Source: Marinomonas pontica
GTDB lineage: Bacteria; Pseudomonadota; Gammaproteobacteria; Pseudomonadales; Marinomonadaceae
Reading direction: 5' to 3'
NCBI RefSeq assembly: GCF_026191375.1
Contig: NZ_JAODTL010000029.1
Location: 1-64,000, forward strand
DNA: 64,000 bases
The notes under the pieces are model-generated. The model was given only the letters and a program-made list of their open reading frames with translations, was not told where the DNA came from and searched no databases. The translations under genes and the position numbers were made by a program. Shown piece by piece: positions 59,055 through 64,000 of the stretch (position 1 is its first letter; every line of letters begins with the position of its first letter).

Positions 59055-60085
59055 TTAACGGAAAGACTTCGCGTACATCAAACCGCCATTCGTCCACAAC
59101 GCGTTCAATGTGCCTTCACGATCTAAACCCAAAACACTATCAGTTCCTACGTTACGTTCGTACACTTCACCGTAATTACCAACGTTTTTAATAACTTGAA
59201 ATGCCCAGTCCTGAGGAAGTCCTAGACCTGTATTCAGATCACCTTCAACACCAAGTAAGCGGCGAACCACAGGGCTTTTGCTTTCGTCACGCATTTTCTC
59301 GACGTTTTGTGAATTCACGCCAAACTCTTCCGCTGCAACCATGGCAGCAAAAGTCCATTTCACAACATTCGCCCATTCGCTGTCGTTTTGTTTTACAGCA
59401 AACGATAAGGCTTCTTTGGAAATAGTTTCAGGCAAAATAACGTAATCATTTGGATTCGGTGCTGCAGAACGTTGCGCAGCTAAACCCGATTTGTCATTGG
59501 TTAATGCGTCACAATTGTTGTTAAAAAAGCAGTGTTACGGACGGAAGAGTCGTCAAATACGACGGTTTTTATATCTAAATTATTCGCACGGCTGTAATCC
59601 GCGATGTTCAATTCGCTAGAAGTTCCGGTCAATACACATACCGTTGCGCCATTTAGCTCTTTTACAGATTTCACGCCCAAATCTTTACGCACCATGAAAC
59701 CTTGGCCGTCATAAAAATACGTATCAAGAAAATCTAAGCCCTGTGCTGAATCACGGGAAAGCGTCCACGTCATGCCTTTTGATAAAATGTCACCTTTACC
59801 ACTCTTAATAGAAGTGAAGCTTTGTGCCCACTGTACCGGCAGGAATTTCACTTTAGAGGCATCACCAAACACCGCGGAAGCCACGCCACGACACATATCA
59901 ATGTCCATGCCCTGCCATTCGCCAGCCTTGTTTAAGCTGTAAAAACCGGGGAAAGAGTTACCAATTACACAGTTTACATAGCCACGCTCTTTGACTGCAT
60001 CTAGGGTAGACGTGGTGTCTGCTGCGTAACTGTTTGCCGCTAGAAGCGTAGTGGTTGCCGCTAACGCCATAGAAAATTTCTTCAT
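59055..60085 (-). CDS. aapJ: General L-amino-acid ABC binding protein (AapJ type), frameshifted
   Basis: Periplasmic binding protein of 343 residues, capturing L-amino acids for the AapQMP importer. Signal peptide MKKFSMALAATTTLLAANSYA; family motifs CVIGNSFPGFYSLNKAGEWQGMD (split over 39-61), LSRDSAQGLDF and the disulfide-like NNNCDALTND. The frame breaks in the A6 run at 59523-59528; adding one base (T on the coding strand) gives NTAFFNNNCDALTNDKSGL and joins both halves exactly. Confidence 0.9.
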
Positions 60086-60136
60086 TGTTCGTTCCTTTTA
60101 TTTGCCGTTGATTTTGTAATTTCTTTTTATTCGGTA

Positions 60137-60220
60137 CCCCCTTCCAACCTCCCCCTTAGCAAGGGAGGAGCTAAAGCTCTTGTTCCCGCCCCTTTCTTCA
60201 AGGGGAGGGTTAGGGAGGGG
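60137..60220. repeat. G/C-rich double-hairpin repeat (REP-like)
   Basis: Two small hairpins in tandem (CCCCCTT-AGC-AAGGGAGG and CCCCTT-TCTTC-AAGGGG) lie inside an imperfect 21-base inverted repeat (60137-60157 and 60200-60220, 15 of 21 matching). The strand-biased C-rich and G-rich runs are unlike the surrounding DNA. This resembles dispersed palindromic intergenic elements. It sits between the divergent aapJ and LysR genes, about 50 bases from the aapJ start. Confidence 0.65.
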
Positions 60221-60349
60221 TCGTAATACCGTGATCACACCGTTTTGTTAAATCTTTTGATGCAGATCAAACAACTAACAGTTAGGATCTTATGTGAAGA
60301 TTTCCTATAATCACACTGAATATTTTTAATAGTCTAATAACTTTAGGTT

Positions 60350-61288
60350 ATGCCGATGAACATCAATAAGTTGCGTATATTTCACGAGGTCTTTGTTACT
60401 GGCAGCATCACTAGAGCCGCAGAGCGGAGCTATGTCAGCCAACCAGCGGCCAGTAAAATGCTAGCGAATTTTGAAGATGAAATTGGCTATAAATTGTTTG
60501 TGCGTAACAACGGCAAGCTCATTCCGACAGATGAAGCGCTCTACTTGCACGAAGAGGTCTATGGCATCTTGCAAGGCGTAAACCATCTAGAAGACAGCAT
60601 AAAACGAGCAAAAAACAGCAAAACAGGCAGATTACGCATCGCCACCATTTTCGGTCCGTCCTATCAATTTTTACCTGAACTCATTGCCGAGTATATGAAA
60701 GCAAACCCTGGCGTAGATGTGAGTTTACACCTTTCCGGCTGCTCGGCCATTCGACAAGGGATCGCATCAGGACAATATCAAATCGGCTTGGTTGATAAAG
60801 CCCAAAGTTCCTCAAAGCACGACTCGGTTGCTTTTGATCTCGCTTGCTATTGTGCTGTACCAAAAGAGCACCCTGCCGCTCAATTAGACGTTATTCGCCC
60901 AGACGATTTACAAGATTTAAGCTGGATCACGCTGGACTCAGAAAACGCCACCACCAAAGCACTAAAGCGTATATATGCGGAGAATGGCTTGTCCTTTCAT
61001 CGCTCACTTGAAGTCCATACGACCATTCATGGTTTATCCTTCGTGAACCTAGGCATGGGCGTCACCTTAGTCGACATTCTCAACTTTCGCTATTTTGACA
61101 AAGTTTTCCAATTATCCAATGTCGTACTGAAACCATTTGCGCCAAACGTTGTTGAACCGTTAGAAGTCCTTACTTCAAACTTGAGCCCATTGTCTGGTCA
61201 CGCTAAAGATTTTTACGATGCCCTCATTGCCAAGTTGGAAAAGCAAACTCAATTGATTACGGAGGAATATCATGTCAATAGACCCTAA
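60350..61288 (+). CDS. LysR-family regulator divergent from the aap operon
   Basis: A 312-residue LysR protein with N-terminal winged helix (LRIFHEVFVTGSITRAAERSYVSQPAASKMLANFEDEIG, residues 8-46) and effector-binding domain. It resembles the NAC/GcvA-like group only broadly. Divergent orientation to aapJ makes the amino-acid importer the likely target. ATG at 60350 or 60356 may be the start. Its last 17 bases overlap tag. Confidence 0.92.
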   Translation: MPMNINKLRIFHEVFVTGSITRAAERSYVSQPAASKMLANFEDEIGYKLFVRNNGKLIPTDEALYLHEEVYGILQGVNHLEDSIKRAKNSKTGRLRIATIFGPSYQFLPELIAEYMKANPGVDVSLHLSGCSAIRQGIASGQYQIGLVDKAQSSSKHDSVAFDLACYCAVPKEHPAAQLDVIRPDDLQDLSWITLDSENATTKALKRIYAENGLSFHRSLEVHTTIHGLSFVNLGMGVTLVDILNFRYFDKVFQLSNVVLKPFAPNVVEPLEVLTSNLSPLSGHAKDFYDALIAKLEKQTQLITEEYHVNRP

Positions 61289-61862
61289 ACACCGCTGCGA
61301 GTGGGCCAGCACCGCGCCAGACTTTCCTCATTACCACGACAACGAATGGGGTTTTCCAGTCGATGACGACCAACGTCTATTCGAAAAACTCTGTCTAGAG
61401 ACCTTTCAGTCAGGCTTAAGCTGGCGAACCATTTTAAGTAAACGAGAGAACTTTCGTGCGGCCTTCGAAGGTTTCGACTTTCATAAAGTGGCTCAATTTG
61501 GTGAGGAAAATGTCGCTATTTTACTCAAAAACGACGGCATAGTGCGTAACAAACGCAAAATCCTCGCGGTGATTAATAACGCTAAACGCGCCATAGAAAT
61601 GGTTGAAAAAGAAGGTTCATTGGCTGCATTCATCTGGCGCTACGAGCCCGACGAAAACACCCTACCGCCGCCCGAAACCCAAACCACCTGCGCTGAATCC
61701 ATCGCCCTTGCTAAAGCGCTCAAAAAACGCGGCTGGCAATTCGTCGGCCCAACAACCCTGTACGCCTTCATGCAATCCATGGGACTCATCAACGACCATG
61801 CAGAAAACTGCTTTATGCGAGAGGACATTGATCGGACGAGGAAGGGGTTTGAAAGGCCGTGA
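61272..61862 (+). CDS. tag: DNA-3-methyladenine glycosylase I
   Basis: Removes 3-methyladenine from alkylated DNA; 196 residues. Zinc and base-recognition parts are visible: CEWAS near the start, YHDNEWGFPVDDD, FQSGLSWRTIL and TTLYAFMQSMGLINDHAENC with the conserved cysteine/histidine end. The start has GGAGGA nearby within the LysR coding end. The last 98 bases appear to have been supplied by the inserted toxin-antitoxin cassette: the displaced original end remains at 62553-62659. Confidence 0.93.
   Translation: MSIDPKHRCEWASTAPDFPHYHDNEWGFPVDDDQRLFEKLCLETFQSGLSWRTILSKRENFRAAFEGFDFHKVAQFGEENVAILLKNDGIVRNKRKILAVINNAKRAIEMVEKEGSLAAFIWRYEPDENTLPPPETQTTCAESIALAKALKKRGWQFVGPTTLYAFMQSMGLINDHAENCFMREDIDRTRKGFERP
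61765..61832 (+). repeat. Direct repeat, copy 1 (within tag)
   Basis: The segment 61765-61832 is repeated at 62553-62620. The first 37 bases are identical (CCTTCATGCAATCCATGGGA onward); the remaining 31 differ at about five positions. The distance between copies is 788 bases and the toxin-antitoxin genes lie between them. Confidence 0.93.
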
Positions 61863-61889
61863 AAGCACATCCAACCGCAGCCGATACGC

Positions 61890-62189
61890 TCATTTTTGCG
61901 TATGGATCACGGCTTTCAAATCAAAATTAAGGGATTTAAGCACTTTTACTATCGTGTCAAATTGTGGCCGAGAACCGGATCGAAGGGCTTTATAAAGACT
62001 CTCACGCCCAAGCCCACTGTCTTTAGCGATCTGCGTCATACCTCGCACTTTGGCAATATGACCAAGCGCATGAATAAGCTCGTTGGTATCCCCATCTTCA
62101 AGCACCATAGACAAGTACGTGGCAATGTCTTCGTCGGTACGAAGCTGCTCGGCCATATCAAAGTTGGTTAATTCTTTTATTGAAGTCAT
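61890..62189 (-). CDS. Addiction-module antidote (HI1420-like antitoxin)
   Basis: A 99-residue antitoxin of the COG3636 group: N-terminal FDMAEQLRTDEDIATYL and a helix-turn-helix (GMTQIAKDSGLGRESLYKALRSG). It should bind the RelE/HigB-type toxin encoded just upstream and repress the pair. Its ATG overlaps the toxin stop (ATGA). It is intact. Confidence 0.92.
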   Translation of the reverse strand: MTSIKELTNFDMAEQLRTDEDIATYLSMVLEDGDTNELIHALGHIAKVRGMTQIAKDSGLGRESLYKALRSGSRPQFDTIVKVLKSLNFDLKAVIHTQK

Positions 62190-62486
62190 GTCGCATCATC
62201 CAGTTTTGTGGCTCGCTGTTTAGCCAATTCTATGTCTCTGCTTTGCGTCGATTTATCGCCACCAGCCAACATTATGATCAAAGTCGTCCCGCGTTGAACG
62301 TAATACATTCTCCAACCTGGTCCAAAATGCTCTCTCATTTCATACAAACCATCGCTACAGGCTTAACATCGCCAAGTAAACCACGTGACGCCTTTTCTAG
62401 GCGGCGGGCTAAACGAATTCTAGTAGAGGATCTTTTAGTCGGCGTAGCCAAAGGTTGAACTCATCCGTGAGTTTAATATCATACAT
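62186..62486 (-). pseudogene. RelE/HigB-type toxin (HI1419-like), two frame breaks
   Basis: The partner of the antidote: a ribosome-dependent mRNA endonuclease family member of 100 residues when repaired. It reads YDIKLTDEFNLWLRRLKDP, then LTRIRLARRLEKASRGLLGD, then GDGLYEMREHFGPGWRMYYV and GGDKSTQSRDIELAKQRATK. One base is missing near 62423 and another near 62354. If real, the toxin is dead while the antidote is intact; if not, the pair is complete. Not called by simple ORF finding because of the breaks. Confidence 0.83.
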
Positions 62487-62552
62487 AAAACAATCCGTAT
62501 CCGATTGAATACAGTATGGTTGTTTTTTAACCTAACCTCAATACTTTTTTCA

Positions 62553-62659
62553 CCTTCATGCAATCCATGGGACTCATCAACGACCATGCGGAAAACGGCT
62601 TTATGCGGGAAGAAATTGATGTAGCAAGAAAGGAGTTCAAAAAACCGTCGTCTTATTGA
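62553..62659 (+). pseudogene. Displaced 3' end of tag (direct repeat copy 2)
   Basis: In one frame this reads FMQSMGLINDHAENGFMREE, then IDVARKEFKKPSSY and stop, a tag C-terminus that is similar but not identical to that of the working gene. It has no upstream tag sequence. It ends 8 bases before the stop of the convergent PAS-GGDEF gene, as an original tag end would. It is the remnant left after insertion of the cassette. Confidence 0.88.
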
Positions 62660-62666
62660 TGCACTA

Positions 62667-63637
62667 TTAAGGCAAGTTTTTACTATGGACCTGCGCTTTG
62701 CCGAGTGCTTTCGCTTGAGCAACAATTTGTCAGCTTCTTCAAAGTACTGCCAAAAGGGTTCTGCTGGGGTGGGGGTGCCATAAGCCAAGCCAACACTGAT
62801 CGACAGTAATGCGTTGTTCATTTCGGGGATGCTGATTTGGGATACGGCATCGAGTAGACGTTGGGCGGTGTATTGAGCATCTTCGAATGCCGTATTGGGC
62901 AGAATCACGACAAATTCGTCACCGCCGTACCGAGCCAAAATATCGCTACGACTTAGGCAAGTTTGTAGCGTTTTCACGACGCGCTCTAACACTAGGTCGC
63001 CGCCCTGATGTGTGAGATGAGTGTTTAATTGTTTAAAGTTGTCGATATCCAAAACCAACACCGCAACGGGCGTGTCGCCATCATTGGCGAAAAATTGGGA
63101 TTGTTTGGTTTCAAGGTAACGGCGATTGGGAATATTTAGGAAGTCGTCTCTAATCACCAATTGCGCTAAACGCTCTCTTTCTTCTTCTAGAAGCTGGCGC
63201 AGTCGGCGTTCTTCGGTAATGTCTCTGTCGGCGGCAATATAGAGTTCTGGCTGGCCATCTTCTGATCGGTATACCATGGTGCCTTTGTTCGCAATCCAAC
63301 GATATTCACCATTGACCAAAAAACGGTATTCGGCTTCAAAAATGTCCTTTTTGCCTACGATTACTGTTTCCCATATTAAGCGAACACGCTCCCTGTCGTC
63401 TTCGTGAACATAGTCCAGCCATTTGCTTGGGTCATAATGAAGCTGCTCCATGACGTCTTTGTCCGGCATCATGCTATTACTGAGACGCTGACCATGGGGG
63501 TCATGATCAACCACAAACACATTCATTCGATAGAGCGCTTGCGCTATTGCTGTATCGTTGAAAAGTACGTCAAGGGCTTTTGTTTTGTTTCCCGTAAAAG
63601 TGATGTTTTGTGTTTTTTTCATACAATGAAACAGCAT
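62667..63637 (-). CDS. PAS-GGDEF diguanylate cyclase, frameshifted at the C-terminus
   Basis: A soluble cyclase of about 320 residues: PAS/PAC domain (about 30-150, FEAEYRFLVNGEYRWIANKG) and GGDEF domain with ILARYGGDEF. The RxxD place reads SRSD, so the inhibitory site is imperfect. The open frame runs on to 62435 through the tag remnant and toxin gene, which is not natural. Adding one A near 62715 gives LLLKAKALGKAQVHSKNLP and a stop at 62667, the usual GGDEF ending. The start is uncertain: ATG at 63637 or at 63622, neither with a clear ribosome site. Confidence 0.85.
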
Positions 63638-63823
63638 TAGATATGTAAAGGATTTTTGATAGTAAGTGCAGCCTTAGCGATTTTCAACAAAATGAAAAAA
63701 ATCTATGTTTTGATAATGCAACTATTATCAATATCTACCATACTTCTGATCTGCACATTTTTTGCAAATTACAACCATAAAAAAAATTGTGCAAAAAACC
63801 ATACCTTATTAAGGATCGACGAG

Positions 63824-64000
63824 ATGATTTTTAGCAGAAAAGAAGCCAAGCCGTCACACACCAAATCCAACAGTGAAAAATCCCTTCAATGTCAAGCCGA
63901 GCTAAACGCTATCAAGCAAAATGCGGCCTATATTAGTTTCAGCATGGACGGTATTGTATTGGATGCCAATAATTTGTTTTTAGACACAGTTGGCTATTCG
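63824..64000 (+). CDS. PAS-domain chemoreceptor or sensor, N-terminal part (cut by window edge)
   Basis: The first 59 codons of a gene leaving the right edge. AAGGA lies eight bases before the ATG at 63824. After a basic start and a helix (CQAELNAIKQNAAYISFSMD) comes the beginning of a PAS domain (GIVLDANNLFLDTVGYS). This resembles the start of PAS-containing soluble methyl-accepting proteins; the signalling domain lies outside the window, so the class is tentative. Confidence 0.7.
   Translation, partial: MIFSRKEAKPSHTKSNSEKSLQCQAELNAIKQNAAYISFSMDGIVLDANNLFLDTVGYS

Noticed and set aside
62435-62666. Apparent long C-terminal extension of the last GGDEF protein
   Set aside because: It reads through the antisense of the tag remnant and the toxin gene; a single-base correction gives the normal GGDEF ending at 62667.

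Overview
The window reads as chromosomal DNA of a marine gammaproteobacterium, most likely a Marinomonas-like member of the Oceanospirillales. This rests on protein style and gene content (TRAP and Aap-type uptake systems, many GGDEF proteins, NhaC, Gsp, a proteobacterial RIO kinase, YhhQ), not on a marker gene. No rRNA, tRNA, CRISPR array, phage or complete insertion sequence is visible. Coding density is high.

Layout. 1-6.3 kb: lipid-kinase tail, a membrane diguanylate cyclase, a chemoreceptor and a sigma-54 activator. 6.5-10.5 kb: a TRAP transporter with a 3-hydroxybutyrate-dehydrogenase-like SDR. 10.6-18.7 kb: DAACS symporter, HxlR/WrbA-like pair, small stress and metabolic proteins, methionine aminotransferase, NemA-like ene-reductase and bifunctional glutathionylspermidine amidase/synthetase. 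18.8-27.8 kb: diguanylate cyclase, AraC regulator with ornithine-cyclodeaminase-like and FAD oxidoreductase genes, then a translationally coupled response regulator, periplasmic binding protein and hybrid kinase. 28.5-42.3 kb: NhaC antiporter, RhlE helicase, RIO kinase, TetR, a preQ1-riboswitch-controlled yhhQ, PAS-GAF-GGDEF protein, TSUP exporter with LysR, and a TVP38-reductase fusion with a DUF547 partner. 42.4-48.6 kb: MFS transporter, FMN-riboswitch-controlled EamA transporter (RibN-like), RarD and small proteins. 48.6-53.9 kb: a five-gene operon with amphi-Trp protein, metallophosphoesterase, HprK-related kinase B, ATP-grasp enzyme and a helical/APH-type kinase fusion, preceded by a good Pho box. 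54-61.3 kb: Aap-type amino-acid ABC operon with a PuuB-like oxidase and divergent LysR. 61.3-64 kb: tag, a HigBA/RelE-type toxin-antitoxin pair inserted at the 3' end of tag with duplication of the tag end, a PAS-GGDEF protein and the start of a PAS receptor.

Most interesting: (i) the Pho-box-led GAK-type operon, whose function is not established; (ii) two cis-acting RNAs that assign substrates to transporters (preQ1 for YhhQ, FMN for the EamA protein); (iii) matching GACC-N4-GGTC operators for tetR and yhhQ; (iv) the tag-targeted toxin-antitoxin cassette; (v) paired palindromes and a near-consensus -24/-12 promoter before the TRAP operon.

Quality warning. At least 18 single-base frame breaks occur in otherwise well conserved genes, many in homopolymers. 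In every case a one-base correction per site restores a full-length family member. I read most of these as base-level assembly errors rather than gene decay, and annotate the genes across the breaks.
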